A stretch of DNA of 64,000 bases from Lepidurus packardi. Its lineage: Eukaryota; Arthropoda; Branchiopoda; Notostraca; Triopsidae. Location of the stretch: NCBI GenBank assembly GCA_023053545.1, contig JAKZAN010000001.1, positions 6,034,565-6,098,564 of the forward strand, read 5' to 3'. Position 1 is the stretch's first letter. The number at the start of each line of letters is the position of its first letter. Positions 1-9,877 of the stretch are shown here, in pieces. Under the pieces are notes generated by a model, which saw only the letters and a program-made list of their open reading frames with translations, made no database searches and was not told the DNA's origin. Made by a program: the position numbers and the translations under genes.

Positions 1-258
1 ATAAACATGTGGATTCCTTAGCAGAGGATGCGTACGGACGTACAGCAATGGATTGCGCCAAGTCACTTGGGCATATGGACGTATATCACCTCTTGGAGAA
101 AGAAGGTAAATAAAAATTTTTTCCGATGGAAGTCTTTTATTTCCTTGTATTTTCTAGCACAACATCCCGGTTCGAAAGAATCTAGTGGGAAAATGGATCC
201 ACGCTTTATGCGTACGTTGGAGTACGTGTTGCGCTCACCGGAATTGCCTGATATCTAA
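1..258 (+). CDS. Ankyrin-repeat protein, C-terminal end (partial)
   Basis: Two exons, about 1-105 and 158-258, are joined by a short intron (GT at 106, AG ending at 157). The first exon reads in the frame starting at base 3 and contains a typical ankyrin helix pair: the YGRTAMDCAKSLGH-type segment followed by DVYHLLEKE. The second exon adds about 33 residues (AQHPGSKESSGKMDP to LRSPELPDI) and ends in TAA at 256-258. Ankyrin repeats are protein-binding modules, so one repeat and a short tail do not identify the gene or its role. The 5' part lies outside the window. The repeat assignment rests on the consensus positions T-A-x-x-x-A and the following helix. Which ankyrin protein this is cannot be told. 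Confidence 0.7.
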
Positions 259-563
259 TTCCGGTGTAAGTCGTGACTATTGTTTGGCTTCGTATGTACA
301 TGTTAATTCTCTGCAAGTTTTCCATGTAGACAGAAAGCAGTTATTACGGTGATGCAGTTAAATACATGACTATTCAGTCGTACATATAATTTATAAAGTC
401 TAGAAGCAAAATTGGTCAAATCGAAAAAAAGAAAGTTTCTGCGTAGGCTAGAAATTTTTTTCATTCCTAAAAGGAAAACAGATAATGTGTGTCATATATG
501 AGGCTGGTCTTTTTGGTGCAACTCTTAACGTAGTAAGTCGCTTCTAATTGGGGTTAGGAAGAT

Positions 564-932
564 TTAGATTGAAAACTTCCTGACTTGCAACTCCGCGTCC
601 TTACACGGCCTCTTCATCCCTCTGTCTCCTGCTTTTCCTCTGTCTTTCTCCTCAATATGACGCCATCCTAATTCGTCTCTGAAATCTTGGAACGTATACA
701 ATTCCCTCTCTATTTCTAAGCCTCCCAGTTTCTTGAGAAGCTTACGAAACTGCTCAACGACGGAACGTGTCAAGTTATCCATCATACCTGGAGTAAAGCT
801 GGAGCTAGACTTAAGTTTATGTCCGAACGTGAGTGTTGGCATTCCGTGTTTGGCTAAACGTACCGGATTTAGCCCATTGACATTGTAGTGCTTGAAACGT
901 ACCATCAAGGAAGTCCACTGGTTCCTGAAAGG
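564..932 (-). CDS. Unrecognised reading frame, possible 3' exon
   Basis: A minus-strand frame of about 114-120 codons begins near a candidate acceptor (CTTTCAG, about 927-933) and ends at a stop at 564-566. It contains MVRFKHYNVNGLNPVRLAKH, and later ELYTFQDFRDELGWRHIEEK followed by a lysine/arginine-rich tail. Amino-acid composition looks plausible for a real protein, with alternating charged and hydrophobic residues and helical segments in the middle. I do not recognise a family and could not connect a convincing upstream exon. A hydrophobic minus-strand frame at 1030-1317 does not join cleanly in phase. It may be a terminal exon or a chance frame. Confidence 0.25.
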   Translation of the reverse strand, partial: PFRNQWTSLMVRFKHYNVNGLNPVRLAKHGMPTLTFGHKLKSSSSFTPGMMDNLTRSVVEQFRKLLKKLGGLEIERELYTFQDFRDELGWRHIEEKDRGKAGDRGMKRPCKDAELQVRKFSI

Positions 933-1480
933 AAATCGCTCATCTTTGGGAGGTCTTCATTGTGAAATGCCTGATTGACAGGTCCCTTCTTGAGAGGGAA
1001 ATACGAAACCTTGCTGCTATAACCACTTATTACGCACAAAATTCAAAGTGGCAGAGTTGGGAAGAAGTGTACCGCAAAAGGATATGGTTTGGATGGTACG
1101 CAGCCAGTCGTAGCATAGAATGCAACAAGGTGTCCCGTCCTGGACGTTGAGCTAAAAAGTTTGGCTGAAAAAGCGAACCAACATACCGTGTACTTGCGAC
1201 GGAAGTTTTGCTAGTCGTGCAAAACACTGGCAAGAAGCAACACACGAGAAGCAAGAAGGACACGCTTAGTACGATTCCCAGTAGAGAGGATACCGGTCTA
1301 AGAAATTTTGTTAACACCTCGTAGACACGTTTATGAAGTGATTAGCCATGTAACTGGGCGAAAGGCTAAACTTTGCTCCCTGCATTCATATTCAGCGCAC
1401 GTCCGTTGTCTTAATTTTATTTGCTTTGACTAAAGAAATTGAATTTTAAAGTTCCCAGTGTTGGTGATATTCTGATTCCG

Positions 1481-2973
1481 ATGTCAGGTATCCAAAGAGG
1501 GACAAAAATGTCGTGTCTAGGAGTGGTAGACTCGCTTTTTTCCATGGTAGTGGTGGCACCCTTGGTAGTGGGATACTGGCGAGGCACGTGGAATTTATTA
1601 GACTTGAAGCTTTTCCCTCAAAATTCTGAATTAAGTTGCTGGCTGTCACTAGCAATTGGTTTTACGTTGTCTTTTGTTGCAACGGCTTTGCAAAGACCCT
1701 TGGAAAGATGGCTTACACCACGACTACCATGCGGATTGTATTTCCTCTCCTCGCGACTTTATACGGTTATCTCATGTTATGGTAAACATAACCGTTATCT
1801 GGATACTTAATATAACTTGTTTCTTGATTGCAAGGTTGCGTGAATCAATGGCGGGGTGTTTGGGCGACCTTGGATTATTACACTGGGATGCATTGGCACT
1901 CGGCAGCAGCATCGGTAGCAATTGGTGTAGCCGGGTTAGTCGCCCTTCGAGGTTTCAGAAATGTTCTAGCGCCGCCGATGGTTATCGTATTGGACGAGCC
2001 TAAGAACTACTTTACGTTTCCTACCATGTTCAGATCCCAGGTGAAGCGTCATGTAAACAGAGTCGAGGCTAATAGCTTAATTTTTGTTAGTGGAAGGACG
2101 GGAGACACGTGTTCGTATTAGACTCTTTCTTTACAGTAGCTTTCGTAGGCTCATTGGTCGTATTCGTTTGGCGAGGTTCGTTCATGCTCTTGGACTTTTG
2201 GATGTTCCCCAGTGATCTTCACTGGAATGCATGGGGATGTACAGTTAAGTCACAACTTTGTTCAGTATCTTTGCTTGACATTGGATTATTCATTAAAAAC
2301 ATCACGGATTTCTGCAGATGCTGGGGTACGCCACTACCATCTTCGTATTTAGTTTGCAAGTGCCGATGGCATCATTGTGTCGCCAGATGAAAGGGAATTG
2401 TCGCTTAGTATTTCTCGAAATGTACTACGCGACGGCTTTTACTGGAGCTGTCAACGTTTGGAAAGGATTATGGGGAATTTATGATTTGTATCTCTTGCCG
2501 GGTATGTTACATTACCCCTATGTTTATCCAATCAAACACATATAGTAACAAAATGTTGCACATAGAACATAAACTCTTGAGCAGCTTGATTACGCACGGA
2601 GCCGGCTTGATCGCACTGGTAGTTTTATATAACGGACATTCGATTTTAGTAAGAGGCGTTTACTTGGATGGGGAAGAAGAAGGGGCCAATGCTGCTTTCT
2701 TTCCCTATCGTTACAGTCGACATTTCTTCGAGGTATTCCATACGGAGCCAAGCTTTTATTGGAAAGTTCAGTTACATTACAATTTCTTTCAATTCGCAGG
2801 TGTACCAAAGACGAACTTTGAAAAGACGAGTTAGACCAGTCGAAAACGGTCACATGGAGGAAATGCAAACCATGGTTATTCAGTCGGAAGCTGAATTGGT
2901 TTCGATGGTACCCCTAGAAGCGCAAAAAACTTATCCCGAGAGTTTGCAACATGTTTTACTGAACCCGACATAG
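1481..2973 (+). CDS. fusl: Fuseless-family multi-pass membrane protein
   Basis: The model has six exons: 1481-1781, 1835-2040, 2091-2243, 2318-2501, 2566-2732 and 2800-2973. It gives 394 residues with no internal stop. The chain carries repeated membrane units with the family pattern of a hydrophobic helix, then W-(R/K)-G-x-W and LLD/LYD motifs: [36 protein letters not shown] and [16 protein letters not shown] conserved [11 protein letters not shown] motif lies near the C-terminal cytoplasmic tail. In Drosophila, fuseless is a presynaptic membrane protein needed for calcium-channel organisation at active zones; the same role here is inferred from family membership. The ATG at 1481 gives [10 protein letters not shown] directly before the first helix, and no in-frame upstream ATG competes. 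An AT-rich region with AATAAA-like signals follows the TAG. Confidence 0.88.
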
Positions 2974-3970
2974 AAGTCAAGCAATGGTATTATTGGAAGG
3001 AATTGGGACTCTAATTACGGAGTCTTTCAGCGCACCCTTAATTGCCCTCCCAACATCATACAAAAGAAATAAAAATACGAAAATTGATTTGAGTGTAAAT
3101 TTGAAATAATCACGCTAGCCCCTTCAAAGTCATCGTAATACGAATAACTTACTCTTAAAAAGGTCAGCATAAAAAATTGCGAAGACGTGGCCTCGCCTAT
3201 CCAGTTTATATTGCAATTAGTGTCGTGAATTCGCAAAGCAGTGCATTTATCGGATACCCGGAGAAAACTGTACTTGCTTTATTCTTGTACCAATTTTCAG
3301 GTCTCAGGGTTAAAGCGTAAGCGTATAACTACACAGTGTATATCTTTCTTTCGCACATGGAAGATGACTGTACTCCCAGTTTTGCAACATGTTTAACTTT
3401 AGTCTACTATTGTTGTGCAGCGAATTTTACGAAAATTATACGTAGTAGTGTATTGTCCAATTATTGTTTCAAATAGAGTCAATAACGAGATGGACCTTGA
3501 AATATTGTGATATTGTACAATGTAGGAAAACTGTCAAGGGAGACTAAGGCGTGCGGATGTTAGGGTTAATTGAAGAGAATGTCAAGGGTGATGTTCGTCA
3601 AGATGAAGAGTGCCAAGGCCTTGGACTACACTGTCAAAAAAAAAAACGGGTACAGAAAAACCTCATTGGTTCAATCTTTGCCCGTGAGAGTAGTTAAAGC
3701 CTGCTCGTTACGAACCTGCTCCTCTCTAAAAGCGAATTGAAACTAAAAAAAGTAGAATCCGTATTTTCTCTTAGGTCGTAAGGTGGAGGCCTTTTCTATT
3801 TCCTCCAGCTCAGAGGAAAAATTAATTCCGCCTTTAAAAAGTGTGGGTTTGGTTTTAATCAGGAGGCCTACAAAACGGTTTGAAATGTGCAACCTTTAAT
3901 TAATCACACTAGTAAGGATTAAACCACTCAGGTTTCCCAACACAATTTTTTAATCAGCAGTTTCATACAT
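2974..3970. other. Intergenic region with a short dispersed repeat
   Basis: No coding sequence is supported between fuseless and the palindromic repeat at 3971. A stretch around 3516-3600 (ACAATGTAGGAAAACTGTCA, later TGCGGATGTTAGGGTTAATT) recurs with modest divergence at about 33783-33840, so it is a dispersed repeat unit. The second copy lies directly beside a copy of the palindromic family annotated at 3971-4305, whereas here the two units are about 370 bp apart. The rest is AT-rich with short A and T tracts. Confidence 0.5.
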
Positions 3971-4305
3971 TAGCGAACTTATTGATCGCAAGATAGACTT
4001 TGCAAATCTACCAATCACATTGCTTTTCCTTTGATTCGACCAATCATTATAAGCCTACTTCTACGCTTACCGGTAGGGCTCTTAACACGATATCCTTCAA
4101 AATTCCCCAATTCTTTCAAGTCAATTAAAGGAACTCCTCGTTCAATTTAATAACCTGCTCATTCAATTGACTGGTGAGTTTAGAAGGAATTTCCCTAAGT
4201 AAGCGTATAGTAGTAGGCTAAAAATGACAGGATTGGTCTAAACAACGAAAAAGCAATGTGATTGATCAATCTGCAACGGCCACGTAGCGATCAATAAATT
4301 CGTTA
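3971..4305. repeat. Palindromic MITE-like repeat, family F, copy 1
   Basis: The left end (TAGCGAACTTATTGATCGC, then CAATCACATTGCTTTTC) is the imperfect reverse complement of the right end (GAAAAAGCAATGTGATTGAT, then TAGCGATCAATAAATTCGTTA). Inner arms also pair: ACCAATCATTATAAGCCTAC against GTAGGCTAAAAATGACAGGA and the following GATTGGT. The centre is AT-rich around TCAATTAAA. The same structure recurs near 21950, 33845 and 50209, and no copy contains a long reading frame. This is what a non-autonomous inverted-repeat element (MITE) looks like. The superfamily is not determined because target duplications are unclear. Confidence 0.75.
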
Positions 4306-4590
4306 CTGTACTGTACATTTTGTTACTGTTTGTTACATTTCGTTACTGTACATTTTGGAGATACGAGTGAGGCAGCTGTACTGTACGATAGGGCATGGCT
4401 TTGGACAAAACGGAAACAACGTTTCTGGAAAAAAATCCATCCGTGACAATTTTCTATATGAATTCGGCAACGCTGCATTGAGCTTTGTTTACATTGTTTG
4501 TTCATTTGGCGCCATACGACAAGAAAGAATAGCTTTCTTTGTGTTTTAGTAATTCCTGAGTAGTTTTTGGTATCTCATTTGGGTGGAATC

Positions 4591-7500
4591 ATGCAAAAGC
4601 ATGTTAGATTTGCCCATGCAGAAGGTCATACTGATTTGGCGTTCAGCGAGGACGGACGGTAACTATAACTGCCTTAATTTTCACCATTTGACAGGACGAC
4701 ACAACATGTTGCTGTCGTTGATTCTACTTGTCTTGATGCTCCTCCTAATGATAGTGTCCTTCAAGGTATATTTTGACTTGTGGCGTTGATGGAGATGTTC
4801 GTATTTGGGATGGGTTTGAAGATGATGACCCAGTTTCGCATCGTGTGGGAGATGAAGCAACAGCCATTGCTGTCAGGGTAAACTGCAATTTCCTAGTTTC
4901 CTGTTATAATAAAACTAATTAATTTTCTACTGCGGTATAGGGGAAAAAGTTTTACGTCGGTAATGACGTGAACGCTGTTCAAGCCTACACGATTCCCGAA
5001 GGCAATCCTGATGGTTTGATAACATGCTTTTCCGCCACTGTCACGCAAATTCAAATCAGCAAAAATGGCCAGAAAGTTGTTGCGGGTTCCTGTGATATGA
5101 CTGTCAAAGTATCCGATTCGAAGAAAAGTGAAGGCCTTATCTTAGCAGGCCATGAGGCTCCCATCTTAAGTGTTGCCCTGGATCCAAGAGATGAATTCCT
5201 GGTATTTAAGCTTTTTTCCAAAAAATAAAATATTAAAAGTAATACTCGCTACGTCACTTATCTTAGGCGTCTTCGTCTTGTGATGGGAAAGTTAGAATTT
5301 TCCAGCTGAGCACAGAACGCTGTATTCAATCGCTGGGTTGGATCCCTAAGAGCAACGATTTCGGCAATTCCGAAGTTCTCTGCCGACTTGCGTGGGAACC
5401 AAAGCAAGGCAAGTGGCTCGCTGTTCCCCAAGACAAAGAAATCCATTTGCTATCCAGAGGGAAATGGGATACTCCTACCTTCACTCTAAAGGATGAGCGG
5501 ATCCTATCAGTAACGCTTTTTTAAGTTAATAATTCGTAAAATTGTATTATATATTCGTTTTTAGGCTGTGTCTATTGTAACATGGTCACCTTGCGCCCTA
5601 TATCTAGCTGCTTCGACGAGAGCAGGCGAATTCGCCGTTTTCAATGTCGAGCAAAAGCAATGCATTTACTATTTAAAACAATCCACTACTCACCCTATCT
5701 GCGCACTAAGCTGGAACCCCGCCAAGAAGGGCGAACTAGGCTTTTGTGATACAATGGGGCAACTTGGCTATTTAACAGAAACATTAACCTCACAGCAACA
5801 ACCCCAGACTAGTAGTCGACCAGCATCTCGTGCCCTCGAAGTCGTTGAAGATGCCGAGTCCAATGAAGAGATGGATGAAAGCGAGATTTCCATTACACAA
5901 ATTAAAAGGCAAACGGGCTTTATAGTCGATGATGAAAAAGGAGACGTTTTTGCTGGATTTGGAGACATGGACCTTAGTAAGTTTTGTCTTATTTTTAATA
6001 TACACAGCGTGGGCATTTGCTCTTGGCATGTATATTCATTGAGGAAAAGAAAAAGCATTTACAATTTTTTTTTTATTTTGTATAGAGTTTATGAAAATTA
6101 TACGTACACTGTTTTATGGTTATAAACTACTACTCTTTACTAAGCTACCAATCTATCATCACTCTCAAAATAAGATGAACAGTTTTGTGAATTTTGTCTC
6201 TCAACATAAGAGTAATTATTGCCTTGAACACTTCGGAAATATCGATAAAAATTTGGAAGAAAATTTTTCTAGTGAAGATAAAGATGAAGTTTTTTAATAA
6301 AAATTTCTTGTTAATTCGCTAAGCTTCTTTTGGCTCGAAAAAATAACAGTTAAACTCTACTAAGCTACTAGCTGATAACCGGTAGCAATGTATCGTTTAT
6401 ATTGTTCAATATAAGTTTTTTTCGTCAATCCTAATTAATTCGTTTTTAGATACGTTGGATGCTGCTGCAGATAAAATCGGTAAGGACTTCGATGACAGAG
6501 GATCCGTCTCATTGCCAGAAGCTTCAAAGCCGACTGTCCGCTTACAAGAACCTTTTATCCCAGGCTCAACTCCACTGCAATTTCAACATAGATATATGGT
6601 AACATTTTCCCTCAATTTGTTCTATTTCCGTCACTATCTTTCCGTGTGTTTTTTTTTTTTTTTTTTTTTTTTTTAATTCATAGTTATGGAATGGCGTTGG
6701 TTTAGTTCGGAGTCATAGCGCAGGAACTGAAGAAGAAGAAGGTTACATAGACGTCGAATTCCACGATACGACGCTACACCACTCTTTGCATATTCCCAAC
6801 TTCCTCGGACACACATTGGCAGCTCTATCGAACCAAGCATTAGCATTAGCTTGTCCCGCACAAAGTGATTCACCCAGGTACATTGCATACAGCTATAAAT
6901 GATCTTTTAGTAAATTGTTATGTATAATTGAATTTATGTTAAATTGTTATGGTAAACCTTTAGTAAATTAGTATGCCTCCATTTTGGCTCGTGGGATGGT
7001 CAGAAAGATTGGTCCGTTTCATTACCGGATGACGAAGAAGTGCAGAGCGTTGCTGTGGGAGATCATTTCATTGCCGTGGCCACAGACAAGCAAAACCTGC
7101 GATTATTAACGCTGGGAGGTCTTCAGAGAGGTGTCGTATCGCTTTATGGCCCAGTTGTGTGTATGGCTGCTAATGGAAGCAGACTTCTGGTCGTTTACCA
7201 TGGTTCCAATGGTAAATTTCGTTTTTTTACCTCCGTTTGGTTGTAATACTACTATTGTAGGGGTAGGAAATAGCCAGTGTTTGCATTATGGAGTACTAGA
7301 AGTACCCGTGTTGCACATTTTCCCTCGTTGGACTGCAATTTCGCAAATGTTGCCTCTAACACCTAAAGCTGAGCTAACTTGGGCTGGATTCAGCGAAGAG
7401 TGCAGTCCTGTAACTTGCGATTCCGTGGGCCAAGTGCGCATTCTTAAGAATTCCGTCTGGCTTCCCTTATTGGACACCAAAACACACGTAAAATGGCTTG

Positions 7501-9877
7501 GTATGCATTTGGAACCAAATTAATTGGTATAAATATTTAGGCCAAAGGAAAATCGGACAGTTATTTCATTAGTCATGTTAGTGAACTGGAGCAGAGCGTT
7601 GCAGCTATTTTATGCAAAGGTGGAAGGTATCCTGCTACACTGCCACGTCCACCCATCGTAACTTTACCGTTCCGCCTACCCTTCTGCGAACTCAACAACG
7701 AAAAGGGCCAACAAGAAGAACAGTTATTCCGCTCTTCGTTGTTCGCGAATATTGCGGGGGCAGACCCCTTGGCTCTGGCGACCGCAGAGAGGGGCATGAA
7801 AGAAGCATTTATGAAGCTTTTCGCTTTAGCCTGCCACACGGACCGCGAATTCCGGGCAGTCGAAGTTGCTCAACTAATGCCCACCACGCAGTTAGTTCAA
7901 CTGGCTGTCAAATATGCCAGCCGTGCGCGAAGAAAGCGTTTAGCGGATAAACTGACGGATTTGGTCGAAAAAAAAATTTACCAAGAACAAGCATTAAGAC
8001 GCAGTGAAGAAATGGAAACAAACGTACATCTTCCCTATGAACAGAGCCAGGAGAGCCAAAGGTTGGGGTCGTTGAACGTCGCCTCTATTTACCTCTTATT
8101 TTTAAAATTATTTTTATAGGGACATGTTTGCATCCCAGGCATCTGAAGACTACGTAGCAGCACTCGACACCAAAGGTAGGATTTTTGTACTTGAGTAAGG
8201 TGATTTGTGTAGTAGTTTTGTGGTCAAAAGATGGTACTGATGGCATGCCTATATCATGCAACAGGTTTTCCGATTAAAAACCCAGATGTCAGAAGTGACA
8301 CTAGTGTGTCACATTGTTGCAACACATTCTTCGGAAAAGAACGAGGAATGGGTGTCATGTATCGCTGGTGGTTTTTACCGGAGAACCTTAGTTGAAAATT
8401 CGAGTTGAAAAAGTATAGTTGAATTGGAAATAATTGGGTTAGTTAGGTTAACGCATTCTCATCATTTTTTTATGAGAATCGTTAAAACTTGCATTTTCTT
8501 TCACTCCATTTGCTGAACTACTAAAAAAGTGACACAATAGTGTCACTCCCGCTGATCGAAAAGTGACACGAGATATTATGTATGATTTATTTAACGTTTT
8601 CATAACTTGAATAAGTTTACATAAATAAAATATCTAGATCTTTTGACGCAGCGTTTCAAAATATTTTTTAAGATATGTAAAAAAATATTTTTCAATTGTA
8701 TCGTTAAATTAAAAAAAATGTTTCAAGTTGCATAATTCTCATGATTATATGTATGACATCCGTGCCATCTTTTGACAAAAGAAACCACGAGAATTATGCA
8801 ACTTGAAACAAAGATTTCAAAGAAAATTCTCGATATAATAGAATTTTTTTAAGATATCCTAAGAAAAGTAACTTGGTTTGCTGCGTGAAAAGATTTAGAT
8901 AAATGATTTGATTATACTTACTCAAGTTAAAACTCAAATCTTAAATGCTAAATAGGTCATATATCTAAATCTTTTGACACAGCGTTTTAAAATATCTTTA
9001 CTAAGATATTTTTTCAAACTAACTTTTCAATTATATCGTTAAATTTATTTTTAGTGTATTTTAAGTTGGAGAACTCTCATGATATAGCGCTATGACGTCA
9101 GTACCATCTTCTGATAAATTATCAACTACTTTAACTACACTTTGGCCTTAACATTTGCATCATTATAAAGAGCTTATTGATAGACAACCCTTTATTGGCT
9201 GCAAAACATCGAGATCCATCAGAAGCGCCTAAATCCATCCGACCTTCAACTCAGCCTCGAAAAAATCCTTTTGCCAAAAACATTTCATCCAACCCTGCCC
9301 AAGCACGTCCAATATCCCCTTCCTCTCGGGGGACAGTAGTCTTTGATGACGTCAGCAAATTAAGTACTTCAGGTTCACAAAAAGAAAAGCCTGCAGAAAT
9401 TATCATCCGGAATAGCAGCATCAAGCGGAAAGCCAAGCAGACCACGCTTTTCGCCAAGAAATCGGCTCCTAGTACCAAATTGGACGACAAGAAAGAAATT
9501 GAAGAAAGTTCCGAGTCCGTCAGCGAAAGAAATGCAACGCCAGTACCGTCAGGGCTGAGTAGCGGTAAAACGGGAGTAATGCTGTGGCTAGAACTGCACA
9601 AAGACGAATTGCAGCAAGAATTGCCAGACGCTGATGACGCACAACTCACCAAAACAGCCATGCAACGTTTCAAATCACTGCCAGAATCCGAGAAGCAGGT
9701 AAAACTCAATTCTGTCTCCCTTTTAGCTCTGTATTTATAAGAGGTACGTAATACTGGTCCCTGTGTTCTATTTCCTAGAGCTACACGAATAAGCGTAAAG
9801 CACACGACTCGCCTGACGGAGAACCCCAGCCCAAATCTGCCTCCGCCAAACTATCCTCCTTCTCCTTTCAAATCTAA
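4591..9877 (+). CDS. WDHD1: WDHD1 / And-1 (Ctf4), replisome adaptor
   Basis: Thirteen exons: 4591-4658, 4766-4877, 4941-5201, 5267-5509, 5565-5976, 6450-6598, 6684-6877, 6964-7211, 7261-7487, 7541-8061, 8120-8175, 9184-9698 and 9779-9877. They give 1034 residues (human protein 1129). WDHD1 links the CMG helicase to DNA polymerase alpha and is needed for replication and cohesion. N-terminal WD40 repeats are clear (ILTCGVDGDVRIWDG, ILSVALDPRDEF, IVTWSPCALYLAAS). They are followed by an acidic linker, the SepB/Ctf4 trimerisation region (FIPGSTPLQFQHRYM, then LWNGVGLVRS, VEFHDTTLHHS, GGRYPATLPRP) and a C-terminal HMG box (MLWLELHKDELQQELPDADD, with QRFKSLPESEKQSYTNKRKA). Intron 11 holds a large inverted-repeat element. 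Intron 5 (5977-6449) is long and might hide a small exon. The stop codon overlaps that of ABCD4. Confidence 0.93.
8195..9151. repeat. TTAA-ended inverted-repeat element, large copy in WDHD1 intron 11
   Basis: The left end (GTAAGGTGATTTGTGTAGTA and on through AAAAGATGGTACTGATGGCATG) matches the reverse complement of the right end (TTAAGGCCAAAGTGTAGTTA, later AGAAGATGGTACTGACGTCAT). The right boundary is TTAA at 9148-9151. The interior is AT-rich and itself contains paired segments around 8720-8815 (TTTCAAGTTGCATAATTCTC against GAGAATTATGCAACTTGAAA). It also contains the sequence TCTAAATCTTTTGACRCAGC at two places, shared with the copy at 45455-45808. There is no transposase frame. It lies wholly within the intron of WDHD1. 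Confidence 0.65.

Noticed and set aside
6091-6297. 68-codon frame inside WDHD1 intron 5
   Set aside because: It has no similarity to WDHD1, lies in AT-rich sequence, and the flanking exons join in phase without it. It remains a faint possibility as an extra exon.
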